A stretch of DNA of 64,000 nt from Mycobacterium interjectum (GTDB lineage: Bacteria > Actinomycetota > Actinomycetes > Mycobacteriales > Mycobacteriaceae): assembly GCA_002102225.1 (NCBI GenBank), contig LQPB01000011.1, positions 1 through 64,000 of the forward strand, written 5' to 3'. The position numbers were made by a program, and so were the translations under genes. Positions within the stretch are counted from its first letter, which is position 1. Every line of letters starts with the position of its first letter. Below the pieces are notes generated by a model that ran no database searches, was not told the DNA's origin, and saw only the letters and a program-made list of their open reading frames with translations. This document shows positions 30,088 through 39,272 of this stretch, one piece after another.

Positions 30088-33000
30088 TTACGAGATGTGT
30101 CGGGCCGCCTCTTGTGCGAGTTGCACCCGTGAGCTGACGCCGAGCTTGTTGTAGACGTGGGTGAGGTGGCTCTGCACCGTGCGCGGCGAGACGAAGAGCC
30201 GGGTGGCGATGTCGTTGTTGGCCAGGCCTTCGGCTACCAGGCGAACCACGTCACGCTCGGTGGGCGTCAAAGCACCCCACCCATTGCCCGGCCGCTTACG
30301 TTTGCCATGTCCGCGGAGCGCGTACGCGATCGCCTCCATCGAGGACATCGCCGCGCCCTCGGCCCACGCGGTTTCAAAGTCGCTGCTTCCGAGTGCATCT
30401 CGGGTCGTGGCGACGGCGGCCAGGTAAGCGTCGTCATTGGTCTTGAACCTCACCACGCCGCCGTTTTGTCGGACGGCATCGGCGGCGCCGAAAAGTCTTG
30501 CGGCTTCGCGGCAGTGGCCGACGTCGACAGCCAATCCGGCAAGACACTCCAACGCGTCAGGAGTAGTCAGGTGAGCGTCGAGTTTGGCTGCCACCGCCAG
30601 CGCTTCCCTGGCGTCGCGTTCTGCTTGCTCGAGGTCACGCTGGGCGATCGCCACGCGTGCGCGGGTGGTGAGTGCCCTGGCCAGGTGGCCGCCCGCCGAC
30701 ACCGCCACGGCCTCGTCGGCAAGTAGCCTGGCCGTCGACACGTCGCCGTGCGCCAACATCACATCTGCTATCGGGTTGGCGTTGGTCACGCTCGCTTCAC
30801 GCTGCGCGCTCAACAATCGCGCGACCATTTCGGTGGTCTTCATCGCGGCCGCCACGTCGCCCGCCGCCAGCTGCGCGCTGGCCAAGGGTGCGTAGGCGAG
30901 GCCCTCGGCCATCCCCCCGAATTCGGATGCTGTCTCGACGGCGGTATTCGCCGCATTCAACGCGGCTTCCGTGTCTCCCATCCAAGCCAGGGTGTGCCCC
31001 AGATGGCACAAGCAGAGTTCCCGCATGAGCGGGTCGTGATCCGCCTCGGCCTCGACCATGATCTCGCGGAGCTGCTCGGCCGCTCGGGCGAGGTCGCCCC
31101 GCAGAAAGTGAGCGCTGGCAATTCCCCAAAATCGACAGATCCGCGAGAGGAACCCGTCGCCGATCTCGTTGGCGACGTCGCGCCCCGCTTCGCCCGCCGC
31201 GATCGCGGCGCGGGGATCACCGTCGACCAGTCGCGTGTAGGCCTGCCACCACAAAATCTGGCTTAACCTCCATTTGTCGCCGGATTCGCGGGCCAGGCCT
31301 GCCGCCTCGTCGAGGTAGGGGCCCGCGACCTCGGCGTTGAAGGCCGCGGTGCACCCGCACGCGACGAGGGCATTGAGCAGCAGTCCGGGCTCACCGATCT
31401 CCCGTGCGATCGCAAGGGCGTGCGCGGGTTGCTCCATGCCGATCGGGTCGCCGACCGCTGCGGCGAGCACCGCCTGGTCCGCCAGCGCCCGCGCGTAAAC
31501 GGTGGACGCCATCTCGGCCGCGGGCGTGTACGCGTCGGACAGGACCGAATTGATCCACGACATGCCTTCCTGGACGCGCCCGCGGGTGAGCCACAACGGC
31601 AGCAGGGACGACGCGAGTTGCAAAGCCCGCTCGCCATCGCCGGTATCACAACTCCACGTGAATGCGGCTCGTAGGTTGTCGATTTCGCTCTCGACCTGTT
31701 CGACATGTTCGCGTCGGCCGGCCGAGCTCGGCTGATCCAGAACCACGGCCAGGTGTGTGTAGTGGTCACGGTGCCGGGTGCGAACCGCATCCGATTCCCC
31801 GGATTCGCCCAACTTCTCCAAGGCGTACTGACGAACCGTCTCGAGTAGCCGGTATCGCGTTCGGCCGCTGATGTTCTCGGCGATCACCAGGGACTTGTCC
31901 ACCAGGAGGGTGAGCTCGTCGAGCACCTGATGGCGCTGCAGCTGATCGTCGGCGGCGACGACTTCGGCGGAGTCGAGGTGAAATCCACCACGAAACACTG
32001 CCAGCCTCCGGAAGATCAACCGTTCGACGTCGGTGAGCAGCGCGTGCGACCAATCCACCGACGCCCGCAGGGTCTGCTGGCGCCGGACCGCGGTGCGGGT
32101 TCCCCCGGTCAGAAGCCGAAACCGGTCGTGCAGGCTGGTGAGGATCTCGGTGACGGACAGGGCCCGCACCCGCGCCGCGGCGAGTTCGATCGCCAGCGGC
32201 ATGCCGTCAAGGCGTTGGCAGATCTCCTCGACCGCGGCGGCGCTATCCGCGGTGATGACGAATTCGGGCCTGACCAGACGCGCACGGTCGGTGAACAACT
32301 CGACTGCTTCATCGGCGATCGACAACGAGGACACCCGCCAGATCACTTCACCGGTCATGCCGATCGGCTCGCGGCTGGTCGTCAGCACCGTCACACCGGG
32401 ACAGGCTCGCAGCATGGCGCCGACGAGTTCGGCGACCGCATCGAGCAGGTGCTCGCAGTTGTCGAGTACCAGCAGCATCTGCCGATCGTTGATGAACCGC
32501 AGCAGGGCGTCGCCGGCGGAGCGCCCGCCAATGTCGGTCAACCCGAGCGTGCGGGCGGTCGTCGCCGCGACGAGGTCGGGTTCGGTGATCGGTGCCAGGT
32601 CGACGTAGTGTGCGCCGTCGCGGAATTCAGAGGCGATGCGGTCTGCGAGCTGTACGGCCAGGCGGGTCTTGCCGGCGCCACCCGGGCCGGTCAGGGTGAC
32701 GAGTCGACTGTCCGCGATGATGCGCGACAGCTCCGCAATCTGTTCCTTTCTCCCCACGAAGCTCGTCAGCTGAGGCGGCAGCCCCTCGGCCACCGCCGCG
32801 GGCAAACGCAGGGGTGGAAATTGGTTGTGCAGGTCGGGGTGGCACAGCTGGATTACCCGCTCGGGGCGGCGGAGATCGCGCAGCTGGTGGCTGCCGAGCG
32901 GGAGCAGCCAGGCGTCAGTCGGCAGGTAGTCGGCCACCATCTCCTCGGTGGCGGCGGACAGCACGGTCTGGCCGCCGTGCGCCAGGTCGCGGATCCGCGC

Positions 33001-33399
33001 GGTCCTGTTGATGGTTGGCCCGACGTAGTTGCCCTCGTCGCGCAATTGGACCTCGCCGGTGTGCACGCCGATCCGCAGCCGGATGGGCGCCAGAGGCGCC
33101 AACTGAAGGGCCAGCGCACACGCCACCGCGTCGCTGGCCCGATGGAACGCCACGACGAAGCTGTCGCCTTCGCCCTGCTCAACCGGCCGCACACCACGAT
33201 GCGCGGCGATCACGTCGGCCAGTACGCGGTCAAGTCGTGCGACCGCCTGCGCCATGTCCTGCGACTGCGTTTCCCACAGCCGAGTCGACCCCTCGATGTC
33301 GGCAAGAAGCAGGGTCACCGTTCCGGTCGGTAGCTCGCTCACGCCCACATCGCTCTCGTCCAACGGCGGTGCGTCCGCGCGCGGATCAATGTCGCTCAT
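30088..33399 (-). CDS. Class III cyclase / NB-ARC-type ATPase / TPR / LuxR regulator
   Basis: A 1103-residue multidomain regulator. Residues 22-190 form a class III nucleotidyl cyclase domain: metal aspartates D34 (LADIEGST) and D79 (GEGDSF), and the transition-state residues N131/R135 (NRTAR) are all present. Residues 205-520 form an AAA/NB-ARC-type ATPase with Walker A GPGGAGKT (238-245) and LLVLDNCEHL. A long TPR-type region (about 600-1010) precedes a LuxR helix-turn-helix (about 1037-1100, LTPTERDVVRLVAEGLANNDIA in part). M. tuberculosis has several such proteins. The ATG at 33399 (MSDIDPR) is chosen; one at 33411 is possible. It is divergent from an O-methyltransferase gene. Confidence 0.88.
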   Translation of the reverse strand: MSDIDPRADAPPLDESDVGVSELPTGTVTLLLADIEGSTRLWETQSQDMAQAVARLDRVLADVIAAHRGVRPVEQGEGDSFVVAFHRASDAVACALALQLAPLAPIRLRIGVHTGEVQLRDEGNYVGPTINRTARIRDLAHGGQTVLSAATEEMVADYLPTDAWLLPLGSHQLRDLRRPERVIQLCHPDLHNQFPPLRLPAAVAEGLPPQLTSFVGRKEQIAELSRIIADSRLVTLTGPGGAGKTRLAVQLADRIASEFRDGAHYVDLAPITEPDLVAATTARTLGLTDIGGRSAGDALLRFINDRQMLLVLDNCEHLLDAVAELVGAMLRACPGVTVLTTSREPIGMTGEVIWRVSSLSIADEAVELFTDRARLVRPEFVITADSAAAVEEICQRLDGMPLAIELAAARVRALSVTEILTSLHDRFRLLTGGTRTAVRRQQTLRASVDWSHALLTDVERLIFRRLAVFRGGFHLDSAEVVAADDQLQRHQVLDELTLLVDKSLVIAENISGRTRYRLLETVRQYALEKLGESGESDAVRTRHRDHYTHLAVVLDQPSSAGRREHVEQVESEIDNLRAAFTWSCDTGDGERALQLASSLLPLWLTRGRVQEGMSWINSVLSDAYTPAAEMASTVYARALADQAVLAAAVGDPIGMEQPAHALAIAREIGEPGLLLNALVACGCTAAFNAEVAGPYLDEAAGLARESGDKWRLSQILWWQAYTRLVDGDPRAAIAAGEAGRDVANEIGDGFLSRICRFWGIASAHFLRGDLARAAEQLREIMVEAEADHDPLMRELCLCHLGHTLAWMGDTEAALNAANTAVETASEFGGMAEGLAYAPLASAQLAAGDVAAAMKTTEMVARLLSAQREASVTNANPIADVMLAHGDVSTARLLADEAVAVSAGGHLARALTTRARVAIAQRDLEQAERDAREALAVAAKLDAHLTTPDALECLAGLAVDVGHCREAARLFGAADAVRQNGGVVRFKTNDDAYLAAVATTRDALGSSDFETAWAEGAAMSSMEAIAYALRGHGKRKRPGNGWGALTPTERDVVRLVAEGLANNDIATRLFVSPRTVQSHLTHVYNKLGVSSRVQLAQEAARHIS

Positions 33400-33553
33400 G
33401 TTAGCCAGCATCGACGGTCGCCGACCCCCAGAACATCCGCGAAACCGCGGAGATTTCGGCACCCGTGGCCGCCGATCTCCGACCGTCGCCCGAAATTTCT
33501 CCGCGTTCTGACCGATGGTGTTGGCCGCACCGCGCTGGATAGTCGACTCAAAG

Positions 33554-33573
33554 TCCGATCAGATCCGATCAGA
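33554..33573. repeat. Two tandem copies of a 10-bp box before the O-methyltransferase gene
   Basis: TCCGATCAGA occurs twice without spacing (33554-33563, 33564-33573), just before the GAGAGGAA ribosome site of the gene at 33584. Exactly one helical turn apart, it could be a binding site for the divergent LuxR-type regulator, or a simple duplication. Confidence 0.45.
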
Positions 33574-33583
33574 GAGGAAACCG

Positions 33584-34675
33584 ATGAGAATCGCGACCAC
33601 CGTCCCGCCCGTCCGGCTGGTGAACGCCCTGCAGCGGGTGCGTCATCGTCTTTTGCGGCTGCACCAGTCGCTGGTGCCGGCACCGGCCGCGATGTCGGAG
33701 CTCATCATGGCGGCCTGGCTGGCTCAGGCCATCACCGTCGCCGCCGACCTGCGCATCGCCGACGCGCTGGCCGAGGAACCTCTCGGGCTCGATCAGCTGG
33801 CGGCCAGGGTGGGCGCCGACCAGGATGCGCTGAGCCGGTTGCTGCGGGCGCTGATCAGCCGCGGTATCTTCCGCCGGCACCGCGACGGCCGGTACGGGCT
33901 GACGTCGCTCGCAGGCACGCTGCGCTGGGACGCACGCGATTCCGTGGCCGCGATGGCCCGGATGGTCGGCGCGCCCGAGATGCGGGAACATTGGAGCCAT
34001 TGCATCGATGCGGTTCGCACGGGCGAGGCGGTCGTTCCGAAGTTGCGTGGCATGGATGGCTTCGACTGGCTCTCGGGCCACCCCGAACTCAGTGAACTCT
34101 TCGATGCGGCGATGACAAACGTCTCCGAGATGGCCGTTGATGCGGTGACCGCCACGTACAACTTCGCCGACTATCCCACCATCGTGGACGTTGCCGGCGG
34201 GCATGGCCGGCTCCTGGCCGGCATCCTCGCCAAAAACCCAACCACGACTGGCATCCTTTTCGATCTGCCGCACGTCGTGGCCGACGCCGAACCACTGCTA
34301 TCCAAACACTCCGTAGCAGAGCGCGTGCGAATCATCGAGGGATCGTTCTTCGATGCGGTCCCCGATGGCGGCGACCTCTACGTGCTGAAGAACATCATCC
34401 ACGATTGGCCCGACGACAAAGCCCAGCAGATCCTCAAGACCCTGCGCACCGCAACCCAAACCGGAACGACCGTTTTGCTGGTCGAGTGCGTGATACCCCC
34501 GCACGATCGAGATGCTGCCGCCAAATGGACGGACCTGGAGATGCTGGTCGTGAATGCGGGCCGGGAACGCACCGGTGATGAATATCGGGATTTGTTGCAG
34601 CAGAGCGGATTTCAGATGACTCGGGTTGTGCCGACACCCTCGCCGTTCAGCATTGTGGAAGCCACCGCCGCCTAG
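33584..34675 (+). CDS. O-methyltransferase of the plant/hydroxyneurosporene type
   Basis: A 363-residue SAM-dependent methyltransferase of the Methyltransf_2 family. An N-terminal winged-helix dimerisation domain (about 30-125) is followed by the SAM domain with TIVDVAGGHGRLLAGIL and the catalytic histidine in VLKNIIHDWPDDKA. Such enzymes methylate hydroxyls on aromatic or polyketide substrates. The ATG has GAGAGGAAACCG upstream. It is divergent from the cyclase/LuxR regulator, which may control it, and its stop overlaps that of the convergent Trm112-like gene. Confidence 0.88.
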   Translation: MRIATTVPPVRLVNALQRVRHRLLRLHQSLVPAPAAMSELIMAAWLAQAITVAADLRIADALAEEPLGLDQLAARVGADQDALSRLLRALISRGIFRRHRDGRYGLTSLAGTLRWDARDSVAAMARMVGAPEMREHWSHCIDAVRTGEAVVPKLRGMDGFDWLSGHPELSELFDAAMTNVSEMAVDAVTATYNFADYPTIVDVAGGHGRLLAGILAKNPTTTGILFDLPHVVADAEPLLSKHSVAERVRIIEGSFFDAVPDGGDLYVLKNIIHDWPDDKAQQILKTLRTATQTGTTVLLVECVIPPHDRDAAAKWTDLEMLVVNAGRERTGDEYRDLLQQSGFQMTRVVPTPSPFSIVEATAA

Positions 34676-34869
34676 CCTCGCGCCATGAGCCGGGCGTGCT
34701 CGTCGTCGTCGACGTCGCGCGCCTCGTCGATCAACAGCACCGGGATGCCGTCCTCGATGCGGTAGGCGCGCCGCAGCCGCGGGTTGTAAAGCAGCTCGTC
34801 CCCGATCAAGACCAACGGGCCCCGGTCGGCCGGGCACACCAGGATGGCGAGCAGGGAATCGTCGACCAT
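34672..34869 (-). CDS. Trm112-like small protein
   Basis: A 65-residue protein of the Trm112/UPF0434 type (LLAILVCPADRGPLVLIGDELLYNP...YRIEDGIPVLLIDEAR). Only one of the usual zinc-binding cysteines (C11) remains, so metal binding is doubtful. Relatives activate methyltransferases. Its ATG shares one base with the stop of the large fused gene (TGATG), so it is co-translated with it; its stop overlaps the opposite O-methyltransferase stop within CTAG. Confidence 0.85.
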   Translation of the reverse strand: MVDDSLLAILVCPADRGPLVLIGDELLYNPRLRRAYRIEDGIPVLLIDEARDVDDDEHARLMARG

Positions 34870-37838
34870 CAGCGGGCTCCGCTCAGCTCGGACCGCACGC
34901 CGGGGGTGAGCCGGCGGAACTCGTTGCTGCCGGCGTCGAAGTACCACGCCTGGCGTCCCGGCTTGGGGATCCCGGCCGCGCGCAGGGCGCTGACGGTGGG
35001 CCGGTAGGTCGCGCTCAGCGTCAGCTCCGGGCACACGTGCACGATGTCGGGCCCCAGCCCGACGGGAATCTTCGCGACGGCCTCGGTCAGATCGGCCGCG
35101 GTGATGGTGGCCCCCGGCAGCAGCGTCACCGCCGAGACCGCCGCCTGCTGGTCACCCACCGGCACGTTGTAGGTCACCGCGAGGTCGACGCCGTTGATGC
35201 AGCCCAGCGCGTCGGTGACCGCCTCCGCATAGACCAGCCCGCGCGCGGTGTGGACCACCGAGCCGCGCCGGCCCATCAGCCAGTAGTCACCGTCGTCGTC
35301 GCGGCGGAACAGGTACTCGGTCGAGATCCAGGTGTCGCCCGCGGCGAACACCCCGCGCTTGACCGACGCGCTCGGGTCGATCGGCCCGTTGGATTGCGCC
35401 AGCAGCACGCCGACCTGGTTGGGCGCGGCGACCTGAACGAAGCCGCGGTCGTCCTCGAGGATCAGGTCGTGCTCGGCGTCGTACGCGCCGAGCTCGATGC
35501 GCCCGGCGCCCGGTATCGGCCGGCCCTTGCTGCCGATCTTGGCGCCGGACACGTTGGCCAGCACCGCCTGACCGTCGGTGGTGGCGAAGAACTCCACGAC
35601 GCGGGCCGGGGCGAACGCGTCGACGACGCGCGCCCACAGCCCGGTCGGCATGCCGGAACCGATGAACAGGCGCACCGGATGGTTGCCGTGCAGCACGAAC
35701 GCGGGGTCGTCGACGACCTCGCGCAGCATGGCCCAGGTATAGGACACCACCGTCACGCCGTACTGCCGCACCTCCTGGACGAACCGTTCGGGCTGCAGGC
35801 CGCGCGAGAGCGCGATGCGGGTGCCGCCGACGACCGCGCCGCCCAGGCTGACCAGCAGCGCCGACTCGTGGTGCAGCGGCGTCAGGCAGTACACGGTGTC
35901 GCGGCGGTCCAGCGCGGCGGTGGAGGCGGTCCCGAAGGCCGACACCGCCCAGCGGTAGTTGGTGATCTGCTTGGCGACCAGCTCGCCGCCGGCGGCGTTG
36001 AACGCGATGAACGCCAGGTCGCGGGCCAGTCCGGGGTTGGGTCGGTACCACGCGGGCAGCTGGACCGCGTCCGGGTCGATCTGCTCCATGTCGATGACGT
36101 CGGAGTCGTGGGGCAGGTGCAGGTCGCGCGCCTCGCCGCCGCCGAGCACCAGGATCTGCCCCGGCAGGTCGCGCGCCGCCTCGAGGTTGGTCGGGTCGGT
36201 GAGGATCTCCGTCACGCCCCCGAGGCGCACCGACGCGACCAGGTCGGCGTCGGGTCGCATCACCACCGCGATGGCACCCAGCCGGGACAGGGCCGCGATG
36301 GCGACCAGCGCGCTGGGCCGCGTCTCCATCAGGACGCCGACGCGGTCGCCTTGGCGGACCCCGACCTCGATCAGGCCGCGGACGACGTTGTTGACGCGGC
36401 GGTTGACGGCCTCGTAGGTGTGCACGCGGCCGTCGAACAACAGGAACTCGCCCTGCGGGGCGTCGCGCGCCTGCTCGTCGATGATGCGGCCCAGCGAGAT
36501 GCGGGTGTGGTCGTTGATCTGTCCCAGCCGGACCAGCCGCGGCAGCGTGCGAACCGTCTCCACGGCCAGCGTGCGCATCGACTTGTTGGCCGCGACCATG
36601 GCGTGGGCCGTGCCGCGCACCGCGCCCAGCGCCGCCTCGGACACCTCCCCGAGGCCGTGCACGATCCGCGAGCTGAACGCCACACCGCTGTCGGTGTGTT
36701 CGATCGGCTGGTCGGCCATCAGGTCGATGCCGTTGGGCTTGTCCCCGCCGGTGGACAGCCACTTGACCCATGCCGCGACGGTCGGCCAACTCTGTTGCGC
36801 CGCTTTCGATCCCACCACCAGGCCGAAATGGCCTGTGCGAATGGTGGATTCGTAGACTTCGGCGTCCGGTGCGGCCCGTCGGATGCCGCGCACCGAGGCC
36901 GGCTGCCCGATGTCGTCCACCTCGCCGACGAAAGCCAGCACCGGGCAGGTGATGTCGGTGAGCGTGACCATCTGGCCGTTGACGGCGAAGCCGCCGGTCA
37001 TCATCCGGTTGTGGGCGATGAATTGCTTGAGCAGTTCGGAGATCGCCGGCCCGGACCAGGCGATCCAGCCTTCACGTTCGAGGAACCTGCGCTGCTGTTC
37101 GCGCGGGAGTAGCGCCTCCCGGTCGTGCAGCTGCCGCACGAAGTCGACGCGCGCCTTGGCGGTCTTGAGCGGATCGAGCATCTGAAAGCCGGTGCGCGCC
37201 ATCCAGCTGGGGATGGCCAGCCGGCTGAAGACGTGATCGGCCATGAAGTTCGCCGCGGGTGCGGCGAAGTTCGCCGGGATGCCCATCGGCAGGGCGGCCA
37301 ACGTGTCCACCGGCGAACCGAAGGTGACGATGCTGGCCAGGCTCTTCGAACGCCGGTAGGCGGCGACCTGGTAGCACCACATCCCGCCCTGCGAATAGCC
37401 GACCAAGTGGATGTCGCTGCCGGTGACGTCCTTGACGGTGTCGATGGCCTGACTGAGCGCCACGATGTGGTCGGCCAGGGTGCGGCGCATGCCGCCCTCG
37501 ATTTTGTCGGGCTCGCCGAAGTCGATCACCCAGGGATCGATCCCGTTGGCGTGCAGGATGCCGACCGCGCCGTCTTCCCTCGTGACGTCCCACATGTCCG
37601 CCGACATCATCATCGGGTGGACCATCAGGACGGGCGGCCCCACCGGCGGCTGCCCGGGCCGGCTGTCGGGCGGGAAATACCGCCGCAGCTTGTACATCGG
37701 GACGCTCTCGACGGTCTGGGACGGCGATGCCACGCTATCCGTTTCCAAGCCCCCCAGTCGCAAGACCTCCAACCCGTTCTGCGCCGTGGCGACCAGGCGC
37801 TCGACCGGACGCGTGACCATCGAAAAATTGAGATCCAC
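34869..37838 (-). CDS. Fused PhaC-like alpha/beta hydrolase and FadD-like acyl-CoA synthetase
   Basis: A 989-residue two-domain protein matching Rv1683. Residues about 40-360 form a PHA-synthase-like alpha/beta hydrolase with nucleophile S149 (GYSQGG), an acid near 308-309 (VGEVDD) and H337 (TGHFG). PHA synthases use cysteine; serine suggests lipase/esterase action. Residues about 445-985 resemble a FadD/ANL adenylating enzyme, but the P-loop position reads FNAAGGELVAK instead of a TSGTTGxPK-type motif and the C-terminal catalytic lysine region is not evident, so adenylation may be lost or changed. The GTG at 37838 has GGGAG 6 nt upstream. A role in triacylglycerol or storage-lipid turnover is reported for the homologue, as I recall. 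Confidence 0.85.
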   Translation of the reverse strand: MDLNFSMVTRPVERLVATAQNGLEVLRLGGLETDSVASPSQTVESVPMYKLRRYFPPDSRPGQPPVGPPVLMVHPMMMSADMWDVTREDGAVGILHANGIDPWVIDFGEPDKIEGGMRRTLADHIVALSQAIDTVKDVTGSDIHLVGYSQGGMWCYQVAAYRRSKSLASIVTFGSPVDTLAALPMGIPANFAAPAANFMADHVFSRLAIPSWMARTGFQMLDPLKTAKARVDFVRQLHDREALLPREQQRRFLEREGWIAWSGPAISELLKQFIAHNRMMTGGFAVNGQMVTLTDITCPVLAFVGEVDDIGQPASVRGIRRAAPDAEVYESTIRTGHFGLVVGSKAAQQSWPTVAAWVKWLSTGGDKPNGIDLMADQPIEHTDSGVAFSSRIVHGLGEVSEAALGAVRGTAHAMVAANKSMRTLAVETVRTLPRLVRLGQINDHTRISLGRIIDEQARDAPQGEFLLFDGRVHTYEAVNRRVNNVVRGLIEVGVRQGDRVGVLMETRPSALVAIAALSRLGAIAVVMRPDADLVASVRLGGVTEILTDPTNLEAARDLPGQILVLGGGEARDLHLPHDSDVIDMEQIDPDAVQLPAWYRPNPGLARDLAFIAFNAAGGELVAKQITNYRWAVSAFGTASTAALDRRDTVYCLTPLHHESALLVSLGGAVVGGTRIALSRGLQPERFVQEVRQYGVTVVSYTWAMLREVVDDPAFVLHGNHPVRLFIGSGMPTGLWARVVDAFAPARVVEFFATTDGQAVLANVSGAKIGSKGRPIPGAGRIELGAYDAEHDLILEDDRGFVQVAAPNQVGVLLAQSNGPIDPSASVKRGVFAAGDTWISTEYLFRRDDDGDYWLMGRRGSVVHTARGLVYAEAVTDALGCINGVDLAVTYNVPVGDQQAAVSAVTLLPGATITAADLTEAVAKIPVGLGPDIVHVCPELTLSATYRPTVSALRAAGIPKPGRQAWYFDAGSNEFRRLTPGVRSELSGAR

Positions 37839-37993
37839 CGCTGCTCCCTGACTCTTGACAGCTCCGCCATCATGGCACATCGGCACGCCCGGCGGTTTTG
37901 GTCAGGGTGTTTGCCCGCGGGTGACTCGGCCGGCGCGATCCCGGCCGGTTGAATTAGTCGGACCCGTAAATTTCCGCGCTCCCGCCGCGGCTC

Positions 37994-38326
37994 TTACAGG
38001 CCCGCGAAACCCATCGGTCCGTCGTCGGCCATGTGACGCAGCCGCCGCGCCATCAGGCGGTCCTGCTGGGCGAATTCGCGGTGGCGGGCCGCGTGTCGGC
38101 GGTATTCGTCGGCGCCGGGATTGTTGCGTGCGGCCGCCTGGTCGTAGGCGCCCGCGGCTCGCTCGTGGCTCGCTGCCGAATGGTCCAAGCTGGTGGCCGC
38201 GGATCGCTGCGCCGCCCTGGCCAGTAGCCACGCGCGCTCGGCTCGTTGGCCGGCGCGGAGCGCGTCTTCGGCGCCCCACACTTGGAGATAGGGTTCGGCA
38301 TGGAGCCCGTCATCTGCGCTGACCAT
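37994..38326 (-). CDS. Small helical hypothetical protein
   Basis: A 110-residue protein without signal or membrane segment, alanine- and arginine-rich and largely helical (DALRAGQRAERAWLLARAAQ, AARNNPGADEYRRHAARHREFAQQDRLMARRLRHM). Not recognised beyond a general mycobacterial hypothetical type. The ATG at 38326 has AAAGGA upstream. The frame continues to 38725 only through low-quality sequence. It stands alone between two intergenic regions. Confidence 0.65.
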   Translation of the reverse strand: MVSADDGLHAEPYLQVWGAEDALRAGQRAERAWLLARAAQRSAATSLDHSAASHERAAGAYDQAAARNNPGADEYRRHAARHREFAQQDRLMARRLRHMADDGPMGFAGL

Positions 38327-38773
38327 GCTTTCAGTCCTTTCTGGCGGCAGGATTGACCGAGCTGGTGTGCCTGAAACGCGTTGGGCAGAGCGAGTCGCCG
38401 CGGCGACGACTTGCGTTGCACGCCAGGGCGGTAGCACGGTCCACGGCACCGATGAAGTCGAATGATTAGCGTCCCCGAATAGGGGTATGCCTCCGAAGCG
38501 CATGGTCCGACGACGCATGCCCGCATGCCGTCGGGACCACCTCGGTTGAAGCACGCAGCTGGGCGCCTGACCAGTCCTCTGGTAGCCATCTCGACTCGTC
38601 GTTGTCACGGCGTCGTCGGGATGGTCGCGACGGCGTGTTCGTTTGCGTGAGTGAGGTGGCCCGATGGGCAACACGATGGCCCGGCCCACAGGTTCCGGGC
38701 GAAATCCCGCAATTCGCCAACGCATCCAAGCCGGGCCCGTGCTGCCCGGCGGACGTCAAGAAAGGGAAGGGAA
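38327..38773. other. Divergent intergenic region, no gene supported
   Basis: About 450 bases between the small helical gene (minus) and the membrane-protein operon (plus). Open frames here lack ribosome sites or coding bias. A small hairpin CCCC-gaata-GGGG lies at 38473-38485. It must carry the promoters of both flanking units; I could not assign a -10/-35 pair with confidence. Confidence 0.4.
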
Positions 38774-39256
38774 ATGTTGTTGCTAGGCAACGGCGGACGG
38801 CGCGATGGCGGCCAGCCCCAGCAGCTCGCCGAGCGCGCACTGTACGACATCGCGCACGGTCGGTTCGAACGCTCGCTGTCGGGCCTGACGGCGATGGCGG
38901 CCGTCGTCACGACGGCCGAAATCTACTTCGAGCACTACAAGGCCAGCTTCGGCAACAAATGGATGTGGAGCCCCATCGTGGTGACCCCGCCGGTGGTCGT
39001 CGCCGGCATCGGCGGCGTGTTCTCGCGGCGCTGGGCCAAGCTCTGGCTGCCGATCACGGCCGGCATCTACACCGCCAACGGGCTGATGGGCGAGTATCTG
39101 CACGCCCGCGGAGTGGCGCGCAAGCCGGGCGGCTGGAAGAACGCGTCCTACAACGTTCCCATGGGCCCGCCGATCGCGGCGCCCGGATTGATGTGCATGG
39201 TCGGCGGGATGGGGCTGCTCGCCTCGATCCTGCGACGCGAACGGTTCCGGCGGTAG
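38774..39256 (+). CDS. Membrane protein heading a sugar-oxidation-like operon
   Basis: A 160-residue integral membrane protein with about four hydrophobic segments (LTAMAAVVTTAEIY, SPIVVTPPVVVAGIGGVF, LWLPITAGIYTANGL, LMCMVGGMGLLASIL) and a charged C-terminus RRERFRR. Function unknown. The ATG has GGGAAGGGAA upstream. It is 16 nt before the gluconate-dehydrogenase-subunit-3-like gene and may anchor the soluble dehydrogenase pair to the membrane. Confidence 0.78.
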   Translation: MLLLGNGGRRDGGQPQQLAERALYDIAHGRFERSLSGLTAMAAVVTTAEIYFEHYKASFGNKWMWSPIVVTPPVVVAGIGGVFSRRWAKLWLPITAGIYTANGLMGEYLHARGVARKPGGWKNASYNVPMGPPIAAPGLMCMVGGMGLLASILRRERFRR

Positions 39257-39272
39257 CGAGGGGATTCCCACG

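Noticed and set aside
35037..37112. 691-codon plus-strand frame antisense to the fused PhaC/FadD-like gene
   Set aside because: Histidine/arginine/glutamine-rich shadow translation; the minus-strand gene is well supported.
38470..38490. SigF-type promoter at GGGGTAT
   Set aside because: The -10-like GGGTAT has no GTTT element at the required distance upstream.
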